Shown piece after piece: positions 7,619 through 16,021 of a stretch of 64,000 nt of DNA. The notes below the pieces were generated by a model. That model had not been told where the DNA came from. It saw only the letters and a program-made list of their open reading frames with translations, and did no database searches. The DNA is from Hymenobacter jejuensis (GTDB lineage: Bacteria; Bacteroidota; Bacteroidia; Cytophagales; Hymenobacteraceae): assembly GCF_006337165.1 (NCBI RefSeq), contig NZ_CP040896.1, positions 1,922,001 to 1,986,000 on the forward strand. The letters are read 5' to 3'. The translations under genes were made by a program, and so were the position numbers. Each line of letters starts with the position of its first letter. Within the stretch, counting starts at the first letter, position 1.

Positions 7619-8821
7619 TTAAACTTTTTCGTAGATGATAGCAATGCCCTGACCCACGCCGATGCACATGGTAGCAAGGCCGTAGCGCACCCCTTCGCGG
7701 CGCTGCATTTCGTGTACCAACGTGGCAGTAATACGCGAGCCGCTAGCGCCCAGCGGGTGACCAATGGCAATGGAACCACCGTTGACGTTGATCTTTTCCG
7801 GGTTCAGATTCAGCTCCCGAATGCAGGCAATGCTTTGGGCAGCAAAGGCTTCGTTGAGCTCAATCAGGTCCATGTCGTCGAGGGTCAGACCGGCGCGCTG
7901 CAATACTTTTTGCGTAGCCGGCACCGGACCCAGGCCCATATACGCCGGATCGACGCCTGCCACGGCCGTAGCCACCACGCGCACCATCGGCTTGAGGCTG
8001 AAGCGCTTCAGGGCTTCTTCTCCTACTACCATTACTGCTGCCGCGCCATCGTTGATGCCCGCGGAATTGCCCGCCGTAACAGTACCGTCTACGGGTTGGA
8101 AAGCCGGCTTGATGCTAGCCAGCTTTTCCATCGTCGACAAGCGCGGCGGCTCGTCGGTGTCGAATAAGGCCGTGTCGCCTTTGGGCTGCCCTACGAACAC
8201 CGGCACGATTTCGCGACGAAAGCGCCCTTTCTCCTGGGCGCGGTGGTATTTGCGTTGGGAGTTGAAGGCGAACTCGTCTTGCTCTTCCCGTGTGATGCCA
8301 TACTTACGGGCCACGTTCTCAGCCGTTTCGCCCATGGCATACGGGTGGTGCATTTTGGCTAAGCGCGGATTGACGAAGCGCCAGCCCAGCGTGGTATCGT
8401 GCGCAGTGAAGTCACGCGCAAAAGCGGTCGTCGACTTAGCCATCACGAAGGGCGCGCGGGTCATGCTTTCGGCACCGCCAGCCAAGTATACATCACCCTC
8501 GCCCGACCAAATGGCGCGCGACGCATCCATGATGGTTTGCAGCCCGGAGCCGCAAAGACGGTTGACGGTCACGCCGGGCACTGTGATGGGCAAACCCGCT
8601 AGCAGCGCCGCCATACGGGCAACGTTGCGGTTGTCTTCGCCGGCTTGGTTGGCCGCACCGATAATTACATCTTCTACCGCCGCTTTGTCCAGCGAAGGAT
8701 TGCGGCGTAAAAGCTCGCGCAGAACGTGCGCGGCTAGGTCGTCGGGACGTACGCTGCTGAGAGCACCCCCAAATTTGCCGATGGGCGTGCGGACGGCGTC
8801 CACGATATAAGCAGTTGACAT
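7619..8821 (-). CDS. Acetyl-CoA C-acyltransferase (thiolase)
   Basis: A 400-residue type II thiolase that cleaves 3-ketoacyl-CoA with CoA, or condenses acetyl-CoA in the reverse sense. The acyl-accepting cysteine is C90 (NRLCGSGLQ). The histidine lies in GHPLGASGSR near residue 350, and the second cysteine is C386 in CIGVGQG. All three are present, so it should be active. Together with the acyl-CoA dehydrogenase at 25183 and the 3-HCDH-like protein at 35731 it points to beta-oxidation or aromatic breakdown, though these are not clustered. FadA, PcaF and AtoB types cannot be told apart here. Confidence 0.94.
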   Translation of the reverse strand: MSTAYIVDAVRTPIGKFGGALSSVRPDDLAAHVLRELLRRNPSLDKAAVEDVIIGAANQAGEDNRNVARMAALLAGLPITVPGVTVNRLCGSGLQTIMDASRAIWSGEGDVYLAGGAESMTRAPFVMAKSTTAFARDFTAHDTTLGWRFVNPRLAKMHHPYAMGETAENVARKYGITREEQDEFAFNSQRKYHRAQEKGRFRREIVPVFVGQPKGDTALFDTDEPPRLSTMEKLASIKPAFQPVDGTVTAGNSAGINDGAAAVMVVGEEALKRFSLKPMVRVVATAVAGVDPAYMGLGPVPATQKVLQRAGLTLDDMDLIELNEAFAAQSIACIRELNLNPEKINVNGGSIAIGHPLGASGSRITATLVHEMQRREGVRYGLATMCIGVGQGIAIIYEKV

Positions 8822-8836
8822 TGGCTGGTAATGCGG

Positions 8837-8864
8837 TTATTCCGCTCGTTGTTGGCTACTTTTG
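8837..8864 (+). promoter_or_regulatory. Candidate promoter for DUF4293 gene
   Basis: TACTTTTG at 8857-8864 matches the -7 consensus. The -33 element is weak (TTA at 8837, 17-base spacer). It lies in the divergent gap between thiolase and DUF4293. Confidence 0.4.
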
Positions 8865-8914
8865 CCGGCCCGACCGCCCAAAGCAAGGCTAGCCGGAACT
8901 GACAAAACACAAAG

Positions 8915-9391
8915 ATGATACAAAGAATCCAAAGCGTATTCCTGCTGTTGCTGGCCGTAGCCATGCTCAGCGTGGTGTTCCTGCCGATCTGGAGCAAAAC
9001 CGACCCTCTCAGCAAGCAGGAACTTGTCTTAACTTCCACAAAGATAGCCTACGCCCACACCGATCCGGGCATGTCGGTCACAACCAGCACGTACGCCATT
9101 GTGGCATTGGCGCTGGCCTCGGCGGCCGTAGCCTTGTTCGAGATTTTCCAGTACCGCAACCGCTTTCTACAACTGAAGCTGGGCTTTTTCAACCTGCTTC
9201 TGATTGTGGCTACCATCGGGGCCAGCTATTACTACTCCGGGGTGGCAGAACAAATGCTCAACGTAAAAATTCCCGGCACTTTTGAAGCCGGCTTCTATTT
9301 GCCCACGTTGGCCTTAGTACTCAATCTGTTGGCCAGCCGTTTTATTCGGCGCGACGAACAACTAGTACGATCGATGGATCGGTTACGCTAG
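8915..9391 (+). CDS. DUF4293 family membrane protein
   Basis: A 158-residue integral membrane protein with four predicted helices: residues ~7-26, ~55-76, ~84-108 and ~128-146. Opening with MIQRIQSVFLLLLA and ending with a basic tail is typical of the Bacteroidetes-restricted DUF4293 family. No catalytic motif is seen and its role is unknown. It is a single-gene unit, divergent from the thiolase and closed by a bidirectional terminator. Confidence 0.82.
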   Translation: MIQRIQSVFLLLLAVAMLSVVFLPIWSKTDPLSKQELVLTSTKIAYAHTDPGMSVTTSTYAIVALALASAAVALFEIFQYRNRFLQLKLGFFNLLLIVATIGASYYYSGVAEQMLNVKIPGTFEAGFYLPTLALVLNLLASRFIRRDEQLVRSMDRLR

Positions 9392-9414
9392 GCACAACAA
9401 GCTCTCCAAACAAC

Positions 9415-9452
9415 AAAAAAGGCTCTCGCGGAATATCGCGAGAGCCTTTTTT
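9415..9452. terminator. Bidirectional terminator
   Basis: AAAAAAGGCTCTCGCG pairs with CGCGAGAGCCTTTTTT around a GAATAT loop. It serves the convergent DUF4293 and DUF4476 genes. Confidence 0.9.
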
Positions 9453-9471
9453 GTGTAAGGGCATAGTTGGT

Positions 9472-10380
9472 CTATCGACCGCCGCGGCTTTGCTCGACGT
9501 AGCGTTGCAACTCCTGCACGTTGGAGCTAAAATCGAAGCTGTCGTAGACGCGATAAAAGTTCTGACGATCAGCCACTTGCGGATAGGCAAACTTGGCCAG
9601 CTCCAGCCGTGATTTGTCGAAGGAAAATTCTTTCAGCAGCATTCTCAAATCATCGGCCCGCACGACCGATTCGCTGAGCGCCTGCCGGGCGATGGCCATT
9701 TTGTTGTCGTCGAAAGAAGTACTGTGCACCGCACGCAGCAACTGGTCTACCTCCTGCGGCGCCAGCAGCGGCAAGTCGTCGGTGCCGTTGTAGTAGCCAC
9801 CGTCCCGCGGCGGGTAATTGCCACTGCCGGAGTTAGGATAGCTACCCGAGTTGGGATAGTTATTGGGGTTCGGCGCCGGATACGATCCGCCAGGGTTAGG
9901 CGGGTTGCCGGGAGCAGGATAGGCCCCGCCGGGGTTGGGCTGATTGTAGCCGCCTCCGTCGTAAGTGCCATTAGGATAACGCGGATCGGGTGCCGGAACC
10001 GGATACGCGCCACCTGGGTATGAGCGCCCGTACCCGCCGCGGATGGGCACGGCTGCTACCATACGCAGCGTCAGGGGGTAACCCGGGCGGGCTACCAGCA
10101 CGAAGCTAGACTCCAGGCCGGAATCCAGAAATACGCGCGTCCGAAAGTTTACGGCCCGCCCCCGGCCCGCCGGCACCACAAATTCGGCCATGTGATAGCC
10201 CGGCGCCAGTCGGTCGATGTGCACTTGGCTAATGGCCCCGCGCGTCAGCGGACGGCCGTCGAGCACCAGCTGGAAAAGCACGCCGCGTTCGGAAGCAAAG
10301 TTCGCATTGGCCGGCGCTGCCTGTAGTGCCGAAGTGAACAACAGGAACAGGCCGAAGCAGATAAGTAATGCCTTTTTCAT
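9472..10380 (-). CDS. Secreted DUF4476 protein with Pro/Gly/Tyr/Asn-rich linker
   Basis: A 302-residue protein with a signal peptide (LLICFGLFLLFTSALQAAPA). Residues ~22-115 form a beta-rich domain. Residues ~115-200 are a low-complexity linker of repeated PGGAYPAP, NPGGSYPAP and YPNSGSYPNSG units. The last ~95 residues match DUF4476 (DDNKMAIARQALSESV, LLKEFSFDKSRLELAKFAYP, DRQNFYRVYDSF). DUF4476 is a helical domain of unknown function common in Bacteroidetes exported proteins. The linker probably spaces it from the wall or membrane (inference). Confidence 0.8.
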   Translation of the reverse strand: MKKALLICFGLFLLFTSALQAAPANANFASERGVLFQLVLDGRPLTRGAISQVHIDRLAPGYHMAEFVVPAGRGRAVNFRTRVFLDSGLESSFVLVARPGYPLTLRMVAAVPIRGGYGRSYPGGAYPVPAPDPRYPNGTYDGGGYNQPNPGGAYPAPGNPPNPGGSYPAPNPNNYPNSGSYPNSGSGNYPPRDGGYYNGTDDLPLLAPQEVDQLLRAVHSTSFDDNKMAIARQALSESVVRADDLRMLLKEFSFDKSRLELAKFAYPQVADRQNFYRVYDSFDFSSNVQELQRYVEQSRGGR

Positions 10381-10517
10381 GGCAGGAACAGCTTACACAA
10401 GGCGATCCATTCGCCCCGGTAGTACCATTAAAGCCAAGTATTGTGCCAGAGAAATCCCAAAACATAGACTTTGTTGAATTTACGGCTGTCCGGCTTGGCA
10501 TCCCTAATTCAACAAAC

Positions 10518-10551
10518 AAAAAGAGCCGTTTCGAATGAAACGACTCTTTTT
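10518..10551 (-). terminator. Terminator of the PorE-like gene
   Basis: AAAAAGAGCCGTTTC pairs (one mismatch) with GAAACGACTCTTTTT around the GAAT loop, about 25 bases after the PorE-like stop on the minus strand. Confidence 0.8.
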
Positions 10552-10556
10552 GCAAC

Positions 10557-10580
10557 TGTCTGATTATCAATTATTTATTC
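10557..10580 (-). repeat. 3'-end AT-rich repeat, copy 4
   Basis: The minus strand reads AATAATTGATAATCAGACAG. It begins within the stop codon of the PorE-like gene and precedes its terminator. Confidence 0.5.
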
Positions 10581-12506
10581 ATCAATGCGTGTCACCTTAA
10601 ATTCGGTGCGGCGGTTGCGCTGATGTTCGTCTTCGGTTTTGGCGGCCTTAATTACGGGGCGCGTTTCGCCGTAGCCTTTGGCCGTGATACGGGCTTTATC
10701 GATGCCCTTCGAAATGATGTAATCGACGGCCGATTGGGCACGGCGCTGCGACAGGGCTAAATTGTACGCATCCTTACCCCGCGAGTCGGTGTGCGAGCTT
10801 AGCTCAATCGTGATTTTGGGGTTGTCGTTGAGGGTTTGCACTAGCTTATCCAGCTCCACGGCCGCATCCGGACGAATATCGGCTTTGTTGTAATCGTAGA
10901 AGATGTTTTCCACCACGATAGCTTTATTCTTGACGATTTTGGTCAAGGTCAGCGTTATCGGAATGCGGATGTCGGTCATGTCTTCGGTCAATTGCTCCTG
11001 CGGGGGCGTGCGGCCTACCGTAGTCAGCGAATTGCGCGCGGTGAAATATCCCGGCCGATCAGCCACGAGCGAATACGTAGCGGCGGTGTCCAGCTTAAAA
11101 CTGAATTTGCCATCGGGTCCGGCTGTAATATCCTGCGGTTTCTGGCCGTTGGGACCAAATACTGTTACGGTTTCGCCAGCCAGCGGCGCCACCTTCCCGG
11201 TCTTATCATCGCGCTCTACTACGGTGCCATCGGCGTAGAAGGTCACGAACTTATAGGTCTGACGCTTAAAGCGGTACAGGTCGTCGCTGCCCTTACCCCC
11301 TGCCCGATCGGAGGAAAATACACCGGTATTCTTGCTGACGAAATACGGGGCAAAGTCGTCGCCGCTGCTGTTGATGGGGGCGCCCAGGTTCTTCACCTTG
11401 CCCTTGTCTACCATAAAAATATCGAGCTTGCCCAAGCCCGGATGCCCATCGGAGGAGAAGTAAAAGGTACCGTCGGGCGCAATAGCCGGGAAGCTTTCGT
11501 TGCCGGGCGTATTTATTTGATCACCAAGGTTTTCCGGCGGCGAGAAACGGCCGTTGGCACCTAGCGTGGCTTTGTACAGATCGGTACCGCCCTGCCCGCC
11601 GTTGCGGCCCGAAGCGAAGTACAGCGTCTGGCCGTCGGGTGAAAACACGGGCGAAAAATCGTCGGCCGTGCGGTTGTTGATGTTGATCAATGCTGGTTCC
11701 GTCCAAGCGCCGCTGCGGAAGTACGATGCCCACAGATCGACGCTGAGGTAGCCTTTCTTTTTGCCGCTGTTGGAGCGCGCAAACACCACCGTTTTGCCGT
11801 CGGGCGAGTACGTGGCGCTGGCTTCGTGCATATCCTCGGTATTGAAGATGGGCTCCAGCTTGCGCACCGTACCGCCGGTCATCTTCTCGACATCGTCAAA
11901 TTTGACAGCATATAAGTCATTGAATCCCTGTCCATTACCCAAGTACTTTTTACCATCGCGGCCGGAGGCAAACACCAGCTCTTTGGTATCGGGCATGATG
12001 GTCGCACTGAAATCCGACGATTCGGAGTTGACCTGATCCAGGGGCGTTACTTGGTCGCGGTTGCGCATGGCTACCACGTCTTTGCTGAGGCGCGCGTTCT
12101 TGGCTTCTACTTCGGCCCGCACAGCTAGCTGCCGGTTCTTGCCGTTTTCGACGTAGTTATCGAACAAAGCCGCGGCTTCGTCGAGCTTGCCGTTGGTTTT
12201 CAGAGCCAACGCATAATAAAACGGCGCATCGCCGTTTTTCACCCCGCCGTCGATGGCAGCCTTATAATACCCCTCGGCCTGCTCAATGCGGTTCGATAAG
12301 CGATACGATTCGGCGACGCGGTAATTGGCTTGCGCAATGTTGCGTCCTTTGGCCACGTCCGCCTTATACATTTTGATAGCCGTCTCAAATTCACCGCGGG
12401 CAAAGCGCTTATCGGCCTTACTCATGGGGCCACCGCTTGAGGCAGCGCACCCGCTCAGCAGCGCCGACGAGCCCGCCACAACATATAGTAACAGTAGTTT
12501 TCTCAT
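10575..12506 (-). CDS. PorE-like OmpA lipoprotein (TPR, PD40 propeller, CRD, OmpA)
   Basis: A 643-residue lipoprotein. The start at 12506 opens a lipoprotein signal ending in LLSGC (Cys ~20); the frame is open upstream. Domain order: TPR-like helices (~25-140), PD40 beta-propeller repeats (~165-430; several SPDGKTV/SPDGQTLYFAS/APDGTFYFSSDG units), a carboxypeptidase-regulatory-like domain (~455-510), then OmpA C-terminal peptidoglycan-binding domain from ~530 (FYDYNKADIRPDA, SSHTDSRG, NRRTEFKV). This is the exact architecture of PorE, which anchors the T9SS trans-envelope complex to the wall. SprE/PorE-type gliding lipoproteins are an alternative. The T9SS-sorted protein at 1914 fits a resident T9SS. 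Confidence 0.85.
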   Translation of the reverse strand: MRKLLLLYVVAGSSALLSGCAASSGGPMSKADKRFARGEFETAIKMYKADVAKGRNIAQANYRVAESYRLSNRIEQAEGYYKAAIDGGVKNGDAPFYYALALKTNGKLDEAAALFDNYVENGKNRQLAVRAEVEAKNARLSKDVVAMRNRDQVTPLDQVNSESSDFSATIMPDTKELVFASGRDGKKYLGNGQGFNDLYAVKFDDVEKMTGGTVRKLEPIFNTEDMHEASATYSPDGKTVVFARSNSGKKKGYLSVDLWASYFRSGAWTEPALININNRTADDFSPVFSPDGQTLYFASGRNGGQGGTDLYKATLGANGRFSPPENLGDQINTPGNESFPAIAPDGTFYFSSDGHPGLGKLDIFMVDKGKVKNLGAPINSSGDDFAPYFVSKNTGVFSSDRAGGKGSDDLYRFKRQTYKFVTFYADGTVVERDDKTGKVAPLAGETVTVFGPNGQKPQDITAGPDGKFSFKLDTAATYSLVADRPGYFTARNSLTTVGRTPPQEQLTEDMTDIRIPITLTLTKIVKNKAIVVENIFYDYNKADIRPDAAVELDKLVQTLNDNPKITIELSSHTDSRGKDAYNLALSQRRAQSAVDYIISKGIDKARITAKGYGETRPVIKAAKTEDEHQRNRRTEFKVTRIDE

Positions 12507-12625
12507 GGGAAGATACAGGAATAAAGAGGTCGTCGGGTGGGACTGGCGTTGGTTCGCTACGACTGGCAATAATACTAATTTACGCAGGAATAGTACGGTT
12601 CGCTGCGCCAGCGAACCCAGCAGAT

Positions 12626-13126
12626 TTAGCGGACCACAGACGGTTGAAAATACCGCGCCAGCCACGTTTGGGCGGCCGGAGCAGGCCATGTAGCAGCAAG
12701 CTGTCCGCGTTGGGCCACAGTATTATCGAAGTAGAGGGTATCGGGGCGCAAACGGCCTTCGGCAACGGCAGCCCGCAATTCGCGCCGGTCCATCAACTCC
12801 ACTTGGTCATTGACCAGAAAAGCCAGCTGTGATTTTTCGAGCAGCGTCACTCCCCAGTAGGCTTCCAACTCCCTCACAAAACGCACCGAAGCATCAATGG
12901 AGCAGCCGCTGGCGTCGGCAATTGCCTCATCCAAGCCGATAACCAAAAACTGATGGTGCAAAATGGCGGCAGATGCCTGCAAAGCCCGGCCGTGGCTGGT
13001 CCAGTCAGCGGAAAACTGAGCGAGCGCTGGCTGTACGGCCGCTAGTTCCGCGTCGGTTAGGCGCCGGTTGGCCTGATAAATCCAGATGCGTGCGTGCGCT
13101 GGAAGCTGATCGAAAGAAACAAACAT
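12626..13126 (-). CDS. Conserved Bacteroidetes protein (often mislabelled ABC transporter ATPase)
   Basis: A 166-residue cytoplasmic protein. It opens with the block FDQLPAHARIWIYQANRRLT and ends with DTLYFDNTVAQR..LA..WPAPAAQTWLARYF. Homologues I recall carry the label ABC transporter ATPase, but there is no Walker A, no signature and no Walker B here. The label is therefore not supported, and the function is unknown. A conserved His pair (ILHHQFLVIGLDE) and SGCSIDASVRFVRELE could mark a fold of its own. It lies 120 bases upstream of the PorE-like gene on the same strand. Confidence 0.75.
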   Translation of the reverse strand: MFVSFDQLPAHARIWIYQANRRLTDAELAAVQPALAQFSADWTSHGRALQASAAILHHQFLVIGLDEAIADASGCSIDASVRFVRELEAYWGVTLLEKSQLAFLVNDQVELMDRRELRAAVAEGRLRPDTLYFDNTVAQRGQLAATWPAPAAQTWLARYFQPSVVR

Positions 13127-13131
13127 ATTAT

Positions 13132-13162
13132 TTATAACTACCTGTTATTCAAATACTTAAAA
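13132..13162 (-). repeat. 3'-end AT-rich repeat, copy 5
   Basis: The minus strand reads AAGTATTTGAATAACAGGTA. It lies downstream of the HdrB-like gene and its terminator, just before the next start codon at 13126. Confidence 0.4.
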
Positions 13163-13239
13163 AGCAAAGCATTTGGGTTGCTTTGCCCTTGGCCTTCCAT
13201 ATAACGGCACAAAGGCAAATTCATTTTCTACAAAAGAAA

Positions 13240-13269
13240 CTGCCCCGCCGGGAAGTTCCGGCGGGGCAG
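13240..13269 (-). terminator. GC-rich terminator hairpin of the HdrB-like gene
   Basis: CTGCCCCGCCGG pairs with CCGGCGGGGCAG across GAAGTT, about 40 bases after the stop. A weaker GCAAAGC/GCTTTGC hairpin follows at 13164-13186. Confidence 0.65.
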
Positions 13270-13308
13270 GAAATGTAGCGATAACGCACCTGTAGTGCGC
13301 CTTTTTGC

Positions 13309-14211
13309 TTAGGCGTTTAGCCCTTCGGCCGAGGCAACCAATTCGGCCAGGTCAAACACTTGCACGTTGTTTTCGCGCTCTTTGCCTTTCACGCCGTCGC
13401 TCATCATGGTCATACAGAATGGGCAACCTACCGCGATGATGCTGTTTTGGCCGTTGCCTTTCGGAGCCGGAGTGGCACCCGCATTGCCACTTTCAACGCC
13501 GTAGAGGTTGTCGAGGGCCGCCGCGTTGCCGTCGAGCGTAGCCAACGCCTCCTCGGTGCGCTCGATGTTGATGTCTTTCTTGCCCGGCTCGGGCTCTTTC
13601 CACATCTGCGCGCCGCCGGCACCGCAGCACAAGCCGTTGGCCTTGCTGCGTTTCATCTCAACTAAGTCAGCATCAAGCGCTTCGAGCACGGCGCGCGGCG
13701 CTTCGTAGATGTTGTTGGCCCGACCCAGGTAGCACGAATCGTGAAAAGTAATGCGACGGCCTTTGTAAGATTCGCCTCCTTCTACTTTCACACGCCCCTC
13801 GTTGATAAGCTGTTGCAGAAATGTGCTGTGGTGAATTACCTCGTAGTTACCGCCCAGCGCCGGGTATTCATTTTTGATGGTGTTGAAGCAGTGAGGGCAA
13901 GCCGTCACGATTTTTTTGATGCCGTACCCTTCGAACGTAGTGATGTTCTGCATGGCCTGCATCTGAAACAAAAACTCGTTGCCGGCACGCTTGGCGGGGT
14001 CGCCGGTGCAGGTTTCTTCCATGCCCAACACGGCATATTTCACGCCTACGTGCTCCAGAATTCGCACAAAAGCACGCGTCACACGCTTGTAGCGGTCGTC
14101 GAAAGCGCCAGCGCATCCTACCCAGAACAAAATCTCGGGCTCTTCGCCACGAGCGGCCAGGTCGGCCATGACAGGAACGGTTACGGGACGCTTGGCAGTT
14201 TGCTCAGCCAT
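13309..14211 (-). CDS. (Fe-S)-binding CCG-domain protein (HdrB/LldE-like)
   Basis: A 300-residue protein with two complete cysteine-rich CCG domains. The first has WVGCAGAF, ETCTGDPAKR and ACPHC. The second has HDSCYLGR, LCCGAGGAQ and VGCPFC. In heterodisulfide reductase HdrB and related lactate/glycerol oxidation subunits, this motif binds non-cubane iron-sulfur clusters. The start at 14211 (MAEQTAKR) is preferred over the in-frame ATG at 14268, which adds non-conserved sequence. It follows the HdrC-like membrane partner by 67 bases, so the two form one electron-transfer unit, probably quinone-linked. The donor is unknown. Confidence 0.9.
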   Translation of the reverse strand: MAEQTAKRPVTVPVMADLAARGEEPEILFWVGCAGAFDDRYKRVTRAFVRILEHVGVKYAVLGMEETCTGDPAKRAGNEFLFQMQAMQNITTFEGYGIKKIVTACPHCFNTIKNEYPALGGNYEVIHHSTFLQQLINEGRVKVEGGESYKGRRITFHDSCYLGRANNIYEAPRAVLEALDADLVEMKRSKANGLCCGAGGAQMWKEPEPGKKDINIERTEEALATLDGNAAALDNLYGVESGNAGATPAPKGNGQNSIIAVGCPFCMTMMSDGVKGKERENNVQVFDLAELVASAEGLNA

Positions 14212-14278
14212 ATATTCAGTTGACGGTTGTCGGTAAGTTATGATTCTTGCAGTTCGCCAAGGAGGCAAGCTGCCCTAA

Positions 14279-15676
14279 TTAAGCTGTGGCAATATTCTGT
14301 TTATCAGCCACATACAAATCGTCGGCCCAGTTGAAACGGTCCGAAGGCGAGAAAGCCCACGGCGCGCCGTTGTTCTCAATGTTGGAGAACATCACATTTA
14401 GCGAGTTGGGCGCCGCCGATTCTTCCAGTACCAAAAAGCGGCGCATCTCCACGATGCTTTCCAGCGGGTTGATGTTCACGGGGCAAGCTTCTACGCACGC
14501 ATTGCACGTGGTGCAGGCCCACAGCTCCTCGGGGGTAACGTAACCTCGAAGCAGCGTATGATTCTCTTTGTCAATTACTTCTGCTTCCGCATGCTTGGCC
14601 TCGGCGCCGTACAGGTTGGGCTGAAATATCAACGGGGAGTTGTATTTCTCCTCCATCCGGTCGCGGGTGTCCATGATGACTTTGCGCGGCGAGAGCAGCT
14701 TACCGGTTAAGTTGGCCGGGCAAACGGAGGTACAACGACCACATTCGGTGCAGGAATAGGCGTTCAGCAGGTTCGTCCAAGCCAAGTCGTTCACGTCTTT
14801 GGCCCCAAACGGCGTGGGTGCGGCCGCCGAACCATCGGGATTGGTGGCCGGCGCGGGCACCTGGTAGCTAGGGTCCATCATGGCCTTTACTTCGTGGGTG
14901 ATGCTGTCCACGTTCGAAAACTGCCCCTGCGGTACCAAACGCGAGTAATACACGTTTGGAAAAGCCATGATGATGTGGAAATGCTTCGAAGAAGGTAAGT
15001 AGTTCAGGAATAACAAGATACCCACAATGTGCGCCCACCAGCCTACGCGCTCCAGCACTTCCAGCGCCGTGGCGTTGCTGGGAAATAAGCCCGTCAGCAG
15101 GGAGCTAATGGGGAAGGCGCCCGCCAAGTCGCGGCCTTCCAATTGATGCAACTTCAGATCGGCGGTGTTCATGGTAAACAAGGCCAGCATCAGGATCACC
15201 TCCACGTACAGAATGATGTTGGCGTCGAGCTTAGGCCAAGCACGTAGCTCAGGACCCGTGAAGCGGCGTACTGGCTGCGAGCGGTTGCGGCGCCACCAAA
15301 ACGCGGCTACGGCTAGAACCACGAGTGCCCCCAGGATTTCGTTGGTGCCCGTCAGGGCGGCGTACACTGGCCCCATGAAGCCCAAGACCCGATGGGTGCC
15401 AAAAATCCCGTCGATCAGGATTTCAATTACTTCAATATTAATCACCAGAAACCCCACGTAGACCACCAAGTGTAGCAAGGCCGGGGTGATGCGCTTAAAC
15501 ATCTTTTGCTGCCCAAAGGCGACGAGCAGCGTTTTGTTGAGGCGCTCGCTCACGTTGCCCGACATATCGCGATCGCGGCCGGCAAGGATGTTGGCGCGGA
15601 TTTTCCGCACTTGCCACGCAAATAGGCCGAAGCCGGCAATGGCTACCAACAGGAAAATGATATTCTGAATGGTCAC
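14279..15676 (-). CDS. Membrane (Fe-S) oxidoreductase with 4Fe-4S dicluster domain (HdrC/E-like)
   Basis: A 465-residue protein. The N-terminal half has about five or six membrane helices (first at ~5-22) resembling the NarI/HdrE-type cytochrome b region, with several candidate haem histidines. The C-terminal half has two 4Fe-4S motifs, CTECGRCTSVCP (near residue 305) and CTTCNACVEACP (near 390). Paired with the CCG protein downstream it should pass electrons between quinone and the CCG clusters. This gene pair is common in Bacteroidetes, but its physiological donor is not settled as far as I know. ATG 15676 begins directly at the first helix. Confidence 0.9.
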   Translation of the reverse strand: MTIQNIIFLLVAIAGFGLFAWQVRKIRANILAGRDRDMSGNVSERLNKTLLVAFGQQKMFKRITPALLHLVVYVGFLVINIEVIEILIDGIFGTHRVLGFMGPVYAALTGTNEILGALVVLAVAAFWWRRNRSQPVRRFTGPELRAWPKLDANIILYVEVILMLALFTMNTADLKLHQLEGRDLAGAFPISSLLTGLFPSNATALEVLERVGWWAHIVGILLFLNYLPSSKHFHIIMAFPNVYYSRLVPQGQFSNVDSITHEVKAMMDPSYQVPAPATNPDGSAAAPTPFGAKDVNDLAWTNLLNAYSCTECGRCTSVCPANLTGKLLSPRKVIMDTRDRMEEKYNSPLIFQPNLYGAEAKHAEAEVIDKENHTLLRGYVTPEELWACTTCNACVEACPVNINPLESIVEMRRFLVLEESAAPNSLNVMFSNIENNGAPWAFSPSDRFNWADDLYVADKQNIATA

Positions 15677-15768
15677 AGGAAAGGGCTAGGTTTAGGTTGG
15701 GTTCCGAAAAATACTCGTTATGCCTAACATATGTAGGCTTTTCGCTGAAAACTTTTTTACTCCAAGGC

Positions 15769-15798
15769 TTGCGCTATTGTTTTGGTTTACTACTTTTG
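15769..15798 (+). promoter_or_regulatory. Bacteroidetes-type promoter for tRNA-Phe
   Basis: TTG at 15769-15771, a 19-base spacer, then TACTTTTG at 15791-15798, an exact -7 match. The mature tRNA starts 29 bases downstream of the -7 box. Confidence 0.65.
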
Positions 15799-15827
15799 CG
15801 ACTCCCAATGCGAAAGCGACGGAAAAT

Positions 15828-15900
15828 GGTGACGTAGCTCAGTTGGTAGAGCAAAGGACTGAAAATCCTTGTGTCGATGGTTCGATTCCATTCGTCACCA
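15828..15900 (+). tRNA. tRNA-Phe (anticodon GAA)
   Basis: A 73-base cloverleaf. Acceptor GGTGACG pairs perfectly with CGTCACC, with discriminator A. Anticodon stem AAGGA/TCCTT encloses loop CTGAAAA. The T arm has GGTTCGATTCC. No CCA is encoded. Confidence 0.96.
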
Positions 15901-15902
15901 CA

Positions 15903-15939
15903 GAAAAGCCCCTTGTACATTGCGTATGAGGGGCTTTTC
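15903..15939. terminator. Terminator after tRNA-Phe
   Basis: GAAAAGCCCCT pairs with AGGGGCTTTTC around a 15-base loop, directly after the tRNA. Confidence 0.75.
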
Positions 15940-15983
15940 CTTTTCAAGGAGTTCGTTATGCTCACAAAACTCCAGGCTATTAC

Positions 15984-16012
15984 AAGTGACTAATAATCAA
16001 ATACTTGCAATA
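15984..16012 (-). repeat. 3'-end AT-rich repeat, copy 6
   Basis: The minus strand reads AAGTATTTGATTATTAGTCA and continues CTT; it is the best-formed copy. It starts about ten bases after the TonB-dependent receptor stop and folds as CTATTGCAAG against CTTGTAATAG. Confidence 0.55.
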
Positions 16013-16021
16013 GTATAGGGT

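Noticed and set aside
9750..10020. CRISPR-like or tandem DNA repeat in the DUF4476 gene
   Set aside because: The repeats are imperfect coding repeats (PGGAYPAP units) with no equal spacers.
12626..13126. Annotation as an ABC transporter ATPase
   Set aside because: No Walker A, Walker B or signature motif is present, so I list it as a conserved protein of unknown function.
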